Positions 9,018 to 17,569 of a stretch of DNA of 64,000 bases are shown one piece after another; the stretch's first letter is position 1; every line of letters begins with the position of its first letter. A model generated the notes under the pieces. The model made no database searches, was not told where the DNA came from, and was given only the letters and a program-made list of their open reading frames with translations. Source of the DNA: Planococcus halotolerans (GTDB taxonomy: Bacteria; Bacillota; Bacilli; Bacillales_A; Planococcaceae); NCBI RefSeq assembly GCF_003289955.1, contig NZ_QLZR01000002.1:496001-560000 (forward strand), given 5' to 3'. A program made the position numbers and the translations under genes.

Positions 9018-9040
9018 GGATTATACATCCTTCCATTCTA

Positions 9041-10888
9041 TTATTCTTCGATGGCCACTTTTTTCTTCTTCGCCATACGCTCACGTTCGTTTTTATCAAG
9101 AATTTTCTTGCGCAAACGGATTGTTTGTGGCGTGATTTCACAGTACTCATCGTCATTCAAGTACTCAAGTGCTTCTTCAAGGCTCATCAGACGTGCTTTC
9201 TTCATAGTCGTTGTCTGATCTTTATTCGCTGAACGGATGTTTGTTGCAGCTTTGATCTTAACGATGTTAACAGTCAAATCACTGTCGCGGTTGTGTTCGC
9301 CGACGATCATGCCTTCATAAATTTCAGCACCAACTTCAACAAATGCAGTTCCGCGATCTTCGATTCCCATTAGGCCGTAAGTCGAAACTTTACCGCGTTC
9401 CATGGATACCAATACACCTTGACGGCGTCCGCCTACGCGGCCTGAAGCTACTGGCTGATAGCTGTCGAATGTGTGGTTGATGATTCCGTATCCGCGAGTC
9501 TGTGTCAGGAATTCAGTTGTATAACCGATCAAGCCACGTGCTGGTACGTTAAATACCAAACGGACCTGTCCATTTCCGTTATTGACCATATCCAGCATTT
9601 CACCTTTACGTTCACCAAGTGATTCAATGATAGCACCTGTATATTCTTCAGGTACATCCACTTGCACACGTTCAACCGGTTCGCAGCGTACGCCATCTAT
9701 CATACGTACGATAACTTCCGGTTTTGAAACCTGGATTTCAAATCCTTCACGGCGCATGTTCTCGATAAGGATCGACAAATGCAACTCTCCGCGTCCTGAT
9801 ACAACCCAAGCGTCAGGTGAATCTGTCGGATCTACACGCAAAGAAACATCTGTTTCCAATTGAGCATCTAAACGTTCCTGAATTTTTCTTGATGTAATGA
9901 ATTTACCTTCTTTACCTGCAAATGGGCTGTTGTTAACAAGGAAAGTCATTTGAAGAGTCGGTTCATCAATGCGGAGAATCGGCAAAGCTTCCTGATGGTC
10001 CTGAGGACATACGGTTTCTCCAACGTTGATATCTTCCATACCTGAAATAGCGATCAAGTCGCCTGCTTCAGCTTTTTGGATTTCAATCCGTTTAAGACCC
10101 ATGAAACCATGGATTTTTGTTACACGGAAATTCTTCACTGAACCGTCAAGTTTCATCAATGCTACTGATTGTCCGACTTCGATTGTTCCGCGGAATACAC
10201 GGCCGATACCGATACGTCCAACATAGTCATTGTAGTCAAGAAGTGCTACCTGGAACTGAAGTGGCTCATCTCTGTTATCGATTGGAGCAGGGACGTTATC
10301 CAGAATTGAATCGTAAAGAACCTGCATTGTCTCTTCTTGATCCGAAGGATCTGGAGAAAGACTTGCAGTACCATTCATAGCTGATGCAAAAATAACCGGG
10401 AACTCCAATTGTTCATCATTAGCTTCAAGTTCAATGAATAATTCGATGACTTCGTCAACTACTTCTTCAGGGCGCGCGAAATCACGGTCGATTTTGTTTA
10501 CTACTACGATTGGTTTCAAGTTTTGCTCAAGTGCTTTTTTCAACACGAAACGTGTTTGCGGCATACAGCCTTCATAAGCGTCCACTACTAATAAAACACC
10601 ATCAACCATTTTCATGATACGTTCCACTTCTCCACCGAAATCGGCGTGGCCTGGAGTATCCAAAATGTTGATTTTAGCGTCTTTATATTGAATCGCAGTG
10701 TTTTTTGCCAGAATTGTAATTCCGCGTTCTCTCTCGATATCATTTGAGTCCATAGCTCGTTCATCCATATGTTCATTTGAACGGAAAATTCCAGATTGCT
10801 GCAGAAGTTGATCCACTAAAGTTGTTTTACCATGGTCAACGTGGGCAATTATAGCAATGTTTCTTAGGTCGTTACGTAAGTTAGTCAT
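9041..10888 (-). CDS. typA: Translational GTPase TypA/BipA
   Basis: Ribosome-binding GTPase related to EF-G that helps 50S assembly and stress or low-temperature growth. The G1 loop [11 protein letters not shown]3 DTPGHADFG and G4 NKID are all visible, followed by domain II and EF-G-like III/V domains and the BipA-specific C-terminal domain. Start is ATG 10888, with GGAGTG five bases upstream; the open frame extends to 10942 but only this site fits the family N-terminus. It is 615 residues, the normal length. It is divergent from ylaF and probably forms an operon with ylaH. Confidence 0.97.
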   Translation of the reverse strand: MTNLRNDLRNIAIIAHVDHGKTTLVDQLLQQSGIFRSNEHMDERAMDSNDIERERGITILAKNTAIQYKDAKINILDTPGHADFGGEVERIMKMVDGVLLVVDAYEGCMPQTRFVLKKALEQNLKPIVVVNKIDRDFARPEEVVDEVIELFIELEANDEQLEFPVIFASAMNGTASLSPDPSDQEETMQVLYDSILDNVPAPIDNRDEPLQFQVALLDYNDYVGRIGIGRVFRGTIEVGQSVALMKLDGSVKNFRVTKIHGFMGLKRIEIQKAEAGDLIAISGMEDINVGETVCPQDHQEALPILRIDEPTLQMTFLVNNSPFAGKEGKFITSRKIQERLDAQLETDVSLRVDPTDSPDAWVVSGRGELHLSILIENMRREGFEIQVSKPEVIVRMIDGVRCEPVERVQVDVPEEYTGAIIESLGERKGEMLDMVNNGNGQVRLVFNVPARGLIGYTTEFLTQTRGYGIINHTFDSYQPVASGRVGGRRQGVLVSMERGKVSTYGLMGIEDRGTAFVEVGAEIYEGMIVGEHNRDSDLTVNIVKIKAATNIRSANKDQTTTMKKARLMSLEEALEYLNDDEYCEITPQTIRLRKKILDKNERERMAKKKKVAIEE

Positions 10889-10925
10889 AATTTCACTCCA
10901 ATATTCTTTTTTCATGTCTATAACT

Positions 10926-10940
10926 GTGCTAGTATAGCAC
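10926..10940. promoter_or_regulatory. typA -10 region inside a perfect palindrome
   Basis: GTGCT-AGTAT-AGCAC is a perfect inverted repeat around a five-base centre. On the minus strand it contains TATACT (10936-10931) preceded by TG one base upstream, an extended -10 for typA. The palindrome overlapping the -10 could be a repressor operator or a small start-site hairpin; only the symmetry and the -10 match are observed. Confidence 0.5.
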
Positions 10941-10997
10941 ATATAGGGAAAAAACCCTAAGATTTTATTTCCACATCCACTAGCAGGAGGAAAATTA

Positions 10998-11183
10998 ATG
11001 AAAAATGTAAAATGGATCTTCGTTCTCTACTCGTTTGCTGCATTGTTGGCTATGGTCGGAATCGGCGTTGCAGTAGCGTTCCGCAGTTTCCCGATGATTT
11101 TTCTGGCGATACTATTACTAGGTGCAATTATGGTTATGGGTTTCAAGAAAAAGCGTGCAATGATTGAAGCCGGTTTAATGTAG
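10998..11183 (+). CDS. ylaF: YlaF-like small membrane protein
   Basis: 61-residue protein with two membrane helices (about residues 5-27 and 31-48) and a basic KKKR turn, consistent with the YlaF/DUF5325 family of unknown function. It sits divergently next to typA as in B. subtilis. A good ribosome site (AGGAGG) precedes ATG 10998. Confidence 0.8.
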   Translation: MKNVKWIFVLYSFAALLAMVGIGVAVAFRSFPMIFLAILLLGAIMVMGFKKKRAMIEAGLM

Positions 11184-11202
11184 TTCAGATATAAATATTA
11201 TG

Positions 11203-11305
11203 CTTAACAAAAAAAATAACATTTTTATGTTAAGTCTTCAATAATTTCAATCCCATTATTGAAGAAAATTAAAAGGATGCAGAGATGCATCCTTTTTTTA
11301 TTTTT
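11203..11305 (+). terminator. Terminator cluster after ylaF
   Basis: Three successive inverted repeats: CTTAACA/TGTTAAG (11203-11234, wide loop), CTTCAATAAT/ATTATTGAAG (11236-11264), and GGATGC/GCATCC (11275-11292) followed by seven T. The last is a classical terminator and, with its A run upstream, may also stop suhB on the other strand. Confidence 0.75.
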
Positions 11306-12089
11306 GACGAATATAATCTTTAAGTATCCGGGAATGGATCGAAGGGTTGGCTACAAGAAATGTGTCCTGCTCCAGCAGATTTCCGGGTTCCCCTCTAAAG
11401 TTGGTCGCGATTGCTCCAACTTCCCTTGCAATCACCATTCCTCCGGCAATGTCCCACGGCGACAGCCTCATGGAGATATAGGCATCAATCCGTCCACTTG
11501 CCAAATATGCCAACTCCAGTGCTGCAGAACCATATGACCTGATGCCACGGACATCCTGGATCAACTTTAATGTTCCGTTATGGTCAAAGTGGCGGTTTGG
11601 CACAGCCCAAGTTGCGTTCATAGCAAGAATCGACTCTTCTATAGTTGTGATCCCCAAGGGTCTGAGCCTCTCATCATTGTAATAGGCTCCTCCTCCCTGC
11701 ACTCCATGGTAAAGATCGTCATTTACCACATCGTATATGTAGCCCAATTTGCCGACGCCATCTTCATAAATGCCTAGCGAAATGGCGAAATTGCGTTTCT
11801 GATGGACAAAATTCATCGTTCCGTCAATTGGATCAAGCAACCAGATCACCCCGTTCTGATCCTCAATACGATCACCAAAACCTTCTTCTCCGAAAATCCG
11901 GTGACCCGGAAAATCGCGATTGATGCGGGAAATGAAAAATTGCTCTATTTCTTTATCGATATTAGTAACAAGATCATTTGCATCAGATTTTGACTCAATT
12001 GAAATATCAGACAGGAAAGAGTTCCGTATTTTATGCCCTGCTTCTTTGATAAGTGACTTGATGTACCGGTCCATTGCGTGCAAATCCAT
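11298..12089 (-). CDS. suhB: Inositol-1-monophosphatase family protein (YktC/SuhB)
   Basis: Mg-dependent sugar-phosphate phosphatase, 263 residues. Metal-binding motifs of the family are visible: GEEGFGD, DPIDGTMNF and WDIAGG. Substrate may be inositol phosphate, another sugar phosphate or adenosine bisphosphate; the sequence alone does not settle this. ATG 12089 follows GGAGGAGG with a seven-base spacer. Position next to ykzI-yktB matches B. subtilis yktC. Confidence 0.88.
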   Translation of the reverse strand: MDLHAMDRYIKSLIKEAGHKIRNSFLSDISIESKSDANDLVTNIDKEIEQFFISRINRDFPGHRIFGEEGFGDRIEDQNGVIWLLDPIDGTMNFVHQKRNFAISLGIYEDGVGKLGYIYDVVNDDLYHGVQGGGAYYNDERLRPLGITTIEESILAMNATWAVPNRHFDHNGTLKLIQDVRGIRSYGSAALELAYLASGRIDAYISMRLSPWDIAGGMVIAREVGAIATNFRGEPGNLLEQDTFLVANPSIHSRILKDYIRQK

Positions 12090-12125
12090 AAAAAAGCCTC
12101 CTCCGTTTCCACCATTATAACGTCA

Positions 12126-12161
12126 AAAGGCACCTACTGTCATACTTCAGCAGGTGCCTTT
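12126..12161. terminator. Terminator between suhB and the ykzI-like gene
   Basis: AAAGGCACCT pairs with AGGTGCCTTT, with a further CTG/CAG step inside the loop. A/T runs flank it on the downstream side of the minus-strand ykzI-like gene. Confidence 0.8.
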
Positions 12162-12175
12162 ATAAATGGATGATA

Positions 12176-12370
12176 TTAAAGCGCATGAAGTGCCTCCAGT
12201 TCCACGTGAATTTCCTGAAGCCGTTTTTTGCTCTTATCAATTTCACGATTATCATCTTGCTGCATTGCATCAAATAGGGAAGCAAGCTCATAATCTAATT
12301 CAAGCTTCAATACGTGGATATATTCTTTTTCGACGTCTGCTTTACGGATTATTTGGATCATCTGTTTCAT
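12176..12370 (-). CDS. ykzI: YkzI-like small protein
   Basis: 64-residue charged helical protein with no membrane segment or signal peptide; likely one or two amphipathic helices. The symbol rests on position between yktB and yktC and on size; sequence recognition is weak. The start ATG 12370 has AGGGGTG six bases upstream. The frame is open further to 12448 without a ribosome site, so I exclude that extension. Confidence 0.65.
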   Translation of the reverse strand: MKQMIQIIRKADVEKEYIHVLKLELDYELASLFDAMQQDDNREIDKSKKRLQEIHVELEALHAL

Positions 12371-12533
12371 CTTTAGCACCCCTTCCCCTTTTTGATTCCA
12401 ATAATTCCGAAAAATTAAGGTAGTTATCAATCTTTTACCCGATTGCACAGAATCAAAAACGTCTTTCTATAATTTTTTCTAAAAGTCCTGTAAAATGTTT
12501 TTTATGTGCATCATTAAGGAGGAAATTCACCGT

Positions 12534-13151
12534 ATGTCTTATTGGAACGAAAAACATTTCAAAGTATTCGAAACTCCTGGCCTGGAAGCCAGAATGTCAG
12601 CCCTTATCGAAAAAGTCCGTCCGAAGTTCGAGGAACTCGGCGAGCAGTATTCAGCTTATTTCTCCGGTAAAACCGGCGAAGAATTTCACCCGCATGTAGC
12701 GAAGCATATGCGCCGTACTGTAAATCCCCCAAATGACAGCTGGGTAGCCTTCGCTCCCAATAAACGCGGATATAAAGCTGTTCCCCATTTCCAGATCGGA
12801 CTTTGGGAAAGCCACGTATTCATCATCCTTGCTGTAATCTATGAAGCAAACGGAAAAACCGCTATGGCGGAACGCCTGCTGAATTCTGATGTAATCGGAA
12901 ACCTGGCTGAAGATATGGTTGTATCCGGCGACCATATGAAACCGGAGGCCTCGTCAATTGCGGAATTGGGAGATGAAGGAGTGAACAAGCTTCTTCAGCG
13001 CCTGCGCGACGTAAAAAAAGGGGAATTTGTAATTGGCCGTCACCTGCAGCGTGAAGAAGCCGATGCCTTGAGCAAATCCCAATTTGACGAGCTTGTCGAA
13101 AAGACGTTTGACGAATTGCTGCCGGTTTACAACACCATGCTGAATAAATAA
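12534..13151 (+). CDS. yktB: YktB family (UPF0637/DUF1054) protein
   Basis: 205-residue soluble protein of the UPF0637 family found across Bacilli; biochemical role unknown. The conserved N-terminus (SYWNEKHFKVFETPGLEARM) and the central PHFQIGLWESHVF block are typical. AAGGAGG at 12516-12522 selects ATG 12534 over an upstream in-frame ATG at 12495. A terminator follows directly. Confidence 0.88.
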   Translation: MSYWNEKHFKVFETPGLEARMSALIEKVRPKFEELGEQYSAYFSGKTGEEFHPHVAKHMRRTVNPPNDSWVAFAPNKRGYKAVPHFQIGLWESHVFIILAVIYEANGKTAMAERLLNSDVIGNLAEDMVVSGDHMKPEASSIAELGDEGVNKLLQRLRDVKKGEFVIGRHLQREEADALSKSQFDELVEKTFDELLPVYNTMLNK

Positions 13152-13163
13152 TAGAAGAAACAG

Positions 13164-13198
13164 AAAACCGCAGCGACAAAATGTCCGCTGCGGTTTTT
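13164..13198. terminator. Terminator between yktB and yktA
   Basis: AAAACCGCAGCG pairs with CGCTGCGGTTTT, followed by T on the plus strand and preceded by A. It can serve both convergent genes. Confidence 0.88.
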
Positions 13199-13201
13199 AA
13201 A

Positions 13202-13477
13202 TTATCTGCTCATTTTGATCATCGGACCAATTGCCGATGCTTTCAGTTCTTTGATGACAGGAAAACTGGCATAGCCGCTTTCCTCTTCAAATTCCTTGAA
13301 GTAGGTTTTTTCCTCTGAAATAGCGGGAACCACTTGCTTGAATTTTCGGTATCTCGCCATCATTTCCTCTCGGCTGATCCCTTTTTCATAAGCCATTTCG
13401 ATTCCTTCAAAAAATATTACTACATCCACGATCTCTTCTGTGCTCCAATCAATTGAAAAAGGATATGAATAATCCAT
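13202..13477 (-). CDS. yktA: UPF0223 family protein YktA
   Basis: 91-residue protein of the UPF0223 family (helical, cytoplasmic, role unknown). Family features seen: YSYPFSIDWSTEEIVDVV at the N-terminus and the conserved GISREEMMARYRKFK segment. ATG 13477 follows GGAGGAG. It lies in the speA-yktA-ykzI-yktB-yktC order known from B. subtilis. Confidence 0.9.
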   Translation of the reverse strand: MDYSYPFSIDWSTEEIVDVVIFFEGIEMAYEKGISREEMMARYRKFKQVVPAISEEKTYFKEFEEESGYASFPVIKELKASAIGPMIKMSR

Positions 13478-13492
13478 TCCTTCTCTCCTCCT

Positions 13493-14458
13493 TTACTCAA
13501 ACGCTGCCCATTTACGGCGAATCACTTCAGACTCATCCATCATTCTATCAAATAATTCCTCTACAGTCGGCACGTCATGTATCATACCTGTCACCTGTCC
13601 TGCCCAACCAAATCCGCGTTCATTTTGGCCATCATAAATAAACCGTTTATTCGCTTCACCGCTGATATAATCCTTCAGCGAGTCATATGTCGGGGTCTCG
13701 TGTTCAATTTCAAGAATTTTATCAGTCCAGCTGTTTTTAAGGGTCCTGGCCGGGGCACCGATACTTCGTTTAATAATAACGGTATCGTTTTCAGTACTGT
13801 TGATCAAAGAGTTTTTATAGGCTTCTGACGCATGGACGCATTCTTTGGTCGCGATAAAACGGGTTCCCATCTCTACGCCTTCGGCTCCAAGTGCTAAGGC
13901 CGCCATTAATCCACGACCATCGCCAATACCGCCGGACGCTATGACCGGAATCGACACTGCATCGACAACTTGAGGTATTAATACCATCGTGCCGATATCG
14001 TCCCGGCCTAAATGACCTCCTCCTTCGTGGCCCACTACCATTACTGCATCTGCTCCCAATTTTTCAGCTTTTAAAGCCTGTTTACGGGCGGCTACAAGAA
14101 CCAGCTTCCGGATTGAAGTGCCCTCCAGCTGTTCGAAGATCGGTGTCGGATTTCCTCCTGTCATGGAAACAACCGGCACATTTTCTTCTATCGCTACATC
14201 CAGCATATGGGCAAATTTCCTGCCATGCTCCCCAATGGCGAAATTGACTCCAAACGGTTTATCAGTCAGCTTTCTTACTTTCTGAATTTCTTCTCTTAAT
14301 TTGTCAGGGGAACTTAGGCTCATTGCTGTTATTTGGCCAAGCCCGCCGGCGTTGGAAACGGCAGCGGCCAAATCCGCGTATGCCAAATAAGCGAGGCCTC
14401 CTTGTATAATCGGTATCTGAATACCTAGTAAATCTGTTATGCGGGTAGAGAATTGCAT
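13493..14458 (-). CDS. Nitronate monooxygenase / enoyl-ACP reductase II-like flavoenzyme
   Basis: FMN-dependent TIM-barrel protein, 321 residues, of the nitronate monooxygenase/FabK superfamily. Signatures seen: PIIQGGLAYLAYADLAAAVS at the N-terminus, the GHEGGGHLGRD loop, and ASGGIGDGRGLMAALALGA, the FMN phosphate-binding site. The GHEGGGH motif favours nitronate monooxygenase or a broad flavin oxidoreductase over a true FabK, but substrate cannot be fixed. ATG 14458 has AAGGAGTG five bases upstream; the frame is open to 14482. It is not part of the B. subtilis order here, so it is an addition in this lineage. Confidence 0.85.
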   Translation of the reverse strand: MQFSTRITDLLGIQIPIIQGGLAYLAYADLAAAVSNAGGLGQITAMSLSSPDKLREEIQKVRKLTDKPFGVNFAIGEHGRKFAHMLDVAIEENVPVVSMTGGNPTPIFEQLEGTSIRKLVLVAARKQALKAEKLGADAVMVVGHEGGGHLGRDDIGTMVLIPQVVDAVSIPVIASGGIGDGRGLMAALALGAEGVEMGTRFIATKECVHASEAYKNSLINSTENDTVIIKRSIGAPARTLKNSWTDKILEIEHETPTYDSLKDYISGEANKRFIYDGQNERGFGWAGQVTGMIHDVPTVEELFDRMMDESEVIRRKWAAFE

Positions 14459-14544
14459 ATTGCCACTCCTTTCTTTCTGCATATCCTGTATTCGATATTG
14501 ATATGCAAAATCCTTTTATTTTTATAGAATAGCTTGCATCTACA

Positions 14545-14553
14545 TGCTATAAT
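14545..14553 (+). promoter_or_regulatory. Extended -10 promoter candidate for speA
   Basis: TGCTATAAT, a perfect extended -10, lies 40 bases before the speA start. The base at the -35 position is weak (TAGAAT at 14525-14530), which an extended -10 can tolerate. Confidence 0.55.
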
Positions 14554-14592
14554 TCATTTTGTTTTCATTTTTATAAGCGAGGTGGTAATCCA

Positions 14593-16062
14593 TTGTCACA
14601 ATTAGAAACTCCATTATTCGATGCTTTACTGAAGCACCGTAACCGGCATCCGATACAATTCCATATTCCTGGCCATAAAAAAGGGCAGGGCGTCGATCCC
14701 GCATTCCGCGAATTTGTCGGCGACAATATTCTTTCCATAGATCTGATCAACATTGCACCCCTTGACGACCTGCATTCACCGAAAGGCGCGATTAAAAAAG
14801 CGCAGGAGTTGGCTGCACAGGCATTTGGGGCTGACCATACATTTTTCTCTGTTCAAGGTACAAGCGGTGCCATCATGACCATGATTCTTAGTGTTGTAGG
14901 TCCGAATGACAAAATTCTCGTTCCCCGCAACGTCCACAAATCAATTATGTCGGCCATCGTTTTTGCAGGAGCAGTTCCGATATTCATCCATCCTGAAGTC
15001 GATCCCGAGCTTGGCATTTCCCATGGGATATCAGCCGAAGCCGTAGAAAAGGCGCTGAATGAATATCCCGATGCAAAGGCTGTCCTGGTCATTAACCCAA
15101 CCTATTTTGGTGTGGCAGCTGACTTGAAACGCATCGTCGACATAGCACATGGCCGCGAAATTCCTGTGTTGGTTGATGAAGCACACGGTGTCCATATCCA
15201 TTTCCATAAGGGTCTCCCTGTTTCGGCTATGGCGGCAGGTGCCGATATGGCAGCGACATCAGTCCATAAACTCGGTGGTTCCATGACACAAAGCTCTGTC
15301 TTGAATGTCCGTGAAGGATTGGTTTCAGCGAAACGGGTGCAATCGACTTTGTCGATGCTTACAACTACGTCCACATCCTATCCAATACTTGCTTCTTTGG
15401 ATACGGCCAGAAGACAATTGGCGATTCACGGAGCCGATCTGATTGATCAGGCTATCCGCCTGGCAAATGATGCACGCAAGCGAATCAATAAAATTGCGCA
15501 CCTTCATTGTGTTGGGAAAGAATTGCTGAAGACTTCTGCAACGTATGATATGGATCCAACGAAACTATTGATAAGCGTGAAAAATCTCGGCATCACCGGG
15601 CATCAGGCTGAAGAATGGCTGCGGGAGAATGCCAACATCGAGATTGAGCTTTCCGACCTCTACAATATTCTTTGCCTTGTCACCATCGGTGATACCCGCA
15701 AAGAATTGAATTTGCTTGTGAACGCGCTGCAGCGTATGAGCGAAGCTTATGACAATGAAGCTGCAGTCATAGAACCGACAGTCCTGTTGCCGGATATCCC
15801 TAGACTGGCCATGACACCGCGCGACGCTTTCTACGCAACTACAGAAGTTGTGAAGATTGATGATGCCGTGGGGCGCATTTCCGCAGAATTTATAATGGTG
15901 TATCCACCCGGCATTCCTATTTTCATTCCGGGGGAAATCATTACACAGGAAAATATTGAATATATCCATATGAACGTTGAAGCAGGCCTGCCCGTCCAGG
16001 GACCTGAAGACGATACATTAAAAATGCTGCGTGTTATTAAAGAACAGCTCGCAATCAGATAA
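14593..16062 (+). CDS. speA: Arginine decarboxylase (SpeA/Orn-Lys-Arg decarboxylase family)
   Basis: PLP enzyme of the fold-I Orn/Lys/Arg decarboxylase class, 489 residues, matching B. subtilis SpeA, which makes agmatine for polyamine synthesis. Seen: N-terminal FHIPGHKKGQGVDPAFREF, the DEAHGVHIHFH block with the Asp that contacts the PLP ring, and the Schiff-base lysine in TSVHKLGGSMTQ near residue 225. TTG 14593 has GAGGTGG seven bases upstream. Neighbours match speA-yktA order. Lysine or ornithine cannot be excluded as substrate from sequence alone. Together with potABCD it gives the cell both synthesis and uptake of polyamines. Confidence 0.88.
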   Translation: MSQLETPLFDALLKHRNRHPIQFHIPGHKKGQGVDPAFREFVGDNILSIDLINIAPLDDLHSPKGAIKKAQELAAQAFGADHTFFSVQGTSGAIMTMILSVVGPNDKILVPRNVHKSIMSAIVFAGAVPIFIHPEVDPELGISHGISAEAVEKALNEYPDAKAVLVINPTYFGVAADLKRIVDIAHGREIPVLVDEAHGVHIHFHKGLPVSAMAAGADMAATSVHKLGGSMTQSSVLNVREGLVSAKRVQSTLSMLTTTSTSYPILASLDTARRQLAIHGADLIDQAIRLANDARKRINKIAHLHCVGKELLKTSATYDMDPTKLLISVKNLGITGHQAEEWLRENANIEIELSDLYNILCLVTIGDTRKELNLLVNALQRMSEAYDNEAAVIEPTVLLPDIPRLAMTPRDAFYATTEVVKIDDAVGRISAEFIMVYPPGIPIFIPGEIITQENIEYIHMNVEAGLPVQGPEDDTLKMLRVIKEQLAIR

Positions 16063-16063
16063 A

Positions 16064-16327
16064 GAAAAGCGCAAGCGCCAGTTTAGCCCCGAAAAGCGAC
16101 GGCACCGGTTTAGCTCTGAAAAGCATAAGACGGATCAGCGTAGTGGCTTTGGCCACGCAGACTTGAAAAGCGGAAACGGCCGTTCAGCTCCGACAGGCTT
16201 AAGATGAGCTTTCGAAGCGGCGTTCTTTGCCGCACAGGAAGAACAGCTTAAGTCCGAGGAGTTGGCCGTTGGAGTCTAGACTTGAGCTGGCTTATGACTC
16301 GAAGAGCTGGGTCGCCGGAGTCTGGAC
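16064..16327. repeat. Palindromic repeat with nested inner copy
   Basis: Outer unit from GAAAAGCGCAAGCGCC to GTCGCCGGAGTCTGGAC in the convergent gap after speA. It carries an inner unit at about 16164-16282. Left end GTTTAGCCCCGAAAAGCG and right end GAAGAGCTGGGTCGCCGG partly pair. No coding capacity seen. Confidence 0.8.
16164..16282. repeat. Inner nested copy of the palindromic repeat
   Basis: Starts TGAAAAGCGGAAACGGCC and ends GTTGGAGTCTAGACT. Its interior pairs GGCTTAAG with CTTAAGTC around a GCGGCGTTCTTTGCCGC hairpin. It is inserted shortly before the outer TGGCTTATGACTCG block, the same internal location as the inner copy at 2128-2248. Confidence 0.7.
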
Positions 16328-16330
16328 TAA

Positions 16331-16451
16331 AGAAAAGCGCAAGCGCCCGTTTAGCCCCGAAAAGCGCTGGAAGCCTTGACGATAATGGCGTTCTTTGCCA
16401 TTAACGGTAAGGCTGAAGCGACTCGAGGGGCTGGGTCGCCGGAGTCTGGAC
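16331..16451. repeat. Simple (non-nested) palindromic repeat unit
   Basis: 121 bases, from AGAAAAGCGCAAGCGCCCG to GGAGTCTGGAC. AGCCCC near the left pairs with GGGGCT near the right. An interior stem AAGCCTTGAC.../...GGTAAGGCT carries TGGCGTTCTTTGCCA at its tip. It looks like the basic unit of the family. Confidence 0.8.
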
Positions 16452-16512
16452 ACGGAAACACTTTTCCCTAAGAATCTTCATACTAAAAAAGTTATACTTT
16501 CTTGTCCATTAA

Positions 16513-16552
16513 AAAAATCCGGAAGTGCAGAACTCTGCACTTCCGGATTTTT
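16513..16552. terminator. Terminator for the deacetylase gene
   Basis: AAAAATCCGGAAGTGCAG pairs perfectly with CTGCACTTCCGGATTTTT around AACT. Symmetric A/T runs make it usable from both sides. Confidence 0.92.
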
Positions 16553-16553
16553 G

Positions 16554-17432
16554 TTATTCTACACCTTCAATTGTATCTGGGTCGATAAATTCATAGCCTT
16601 TATCTTCCAAGCCTTGAACGATTGCCGGCAAAGCTTCAGCCGTCCAGACGCGGTCGTGCATAAGAAGATTTGCGCCATCGCGCATAAATTCGGTGTTCAC
16701 CATAATATCAGCCAATGCCGTAGCATCCATATACTGTTTCTCCCAGTCATAGCCGAAAGTCCAGTTCATCAGAACCATTCCTTCTTCTTCCACCAAAGCT
16801 CTGCTGAAATCGGTGTTGACGCCATGAGGCGCACGGAAGAATTCTGGGCGTTCACCGATAATTTCCTCAATTCGATCATTCAATGAAACTATTTCTTCGC
16901 GCTGCTGATCTTCAGGAATTGTTTTCAAGTTTGGATGTGAATATGTATGATTGCCAATGGCAAATCCCATATCATGAATTTTCTTCAGGTTTTCTTCTTC
17001 TTCTTCTGTATCAATGAAGTGGCCGTTCACAAAAAAGATTGCTGGTACATTCAATTCCTTCAGTGTTTCTGCCATTGCTACACCTTGCTTATCAGGTGCA
17101 TCATCAATGGTGATCAAAACTGCCTGCGGATTTGCGCCTGCAATCGGTTCGACTGCAGAGTTGGCAGGATTCACACGGTAAAGTGGTTCAGCTTGTGCCG
17201 GTTCCTCTTCTGCCGCTGTTTCTTCTGCATCCTCTTCTTCGGTAACTTCTGCTTCAGCATCTTCTTCAGCAGAGTCCTTGCTGGATTCCTCTTTTGTTTC
17301 CGAGGTCGTTTCAGAAGTTGTTTCTTCAGTCTCATTATTTGTATCAGTCGCAGCCGGGTTGTCTTCGCCGCTTGAACAAGCGGTCAAAAGAGCCAATCCT
17401 GCTGCCATTAGCATCCATTTTGCATGTATCAT
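16554..17432 (-). CDS. Secreted polysaccharide deacetylase lipoprotein
   Basis: Membrane-anchored lipoprotein with a NodB-type deacetylase domain, probably acting on peptidoglycan or another wall glycan. Lipobox LLTAC near residue 19, then about 70 residues of Glu/Thr/Ser-rich linker, then the catalytic domain. Motif 1 is TIDDAP (the usual TFDD with Phe to Ile), motif 2 is HTYSHP, motif 3 is RAPHG; metal and catalytic residues appear intact. Start ATG 17432 has AAGGTGAT upstream. It occupies the place between pdhD and speA where B. subtilis has slp. 292 residues. Confidence 0.88.
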   Translation of the reverse strand: MIHAKWMLMAAGLALLTACSSGEDNPAATDTNNETEETTSETTSETKEESSKDSAEEDAEAEVTEEEDAEETAAEEEPAQAEPLYRVNPANSAVEPIAGANPQAVLITIDDAPDKQGVAMAETLKELNVPAIFFVNGHFIDTEEEEENLKKIHDMGFAIGNHTYSHPNLKTIPEDQQREEIVSLNDRIEEIIGERPEFFRAPHGVNTDFSRALVEEEGMVLMNWTFGYDWEKQYMDATALADIMVNTEFMRDGANLLMHDRVWTAEALPAIVQGLEDKGYEFIDPDTIEGVE

Positions 17433-17503
17433 CTTTAGTATCACCTTAGCCCTTTCGCACATAATATTACCACATTTCTACAAGTCTTACCAAAACAAAT
17501 CAT

Positions 17504-17552
17504 AAAAAAACACTCCTCATCCGACAAAGAAAATGCCAGCTTGAGGAGTGTT
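17504..17552 (-). terminator. Terminator of the pdh operon
   Basis: On the minus strand AACACTCCTCA (reading from 17552) pairs with TGAGGAGTGTT, with a 22-base loop, and runs into seven T. It lies just after the pdhD stop. Confidence 0.82.
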
Positions 17553-17569
17553 CGACTTTTTTGCAGATT

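Noticed and set aside
12495-12533. Upstream in-frame ATG extending yktB
   Set aside because: A strong AAGGAGG site lies between it and ATG 12534, and family members start at the SYWNEKHF block.
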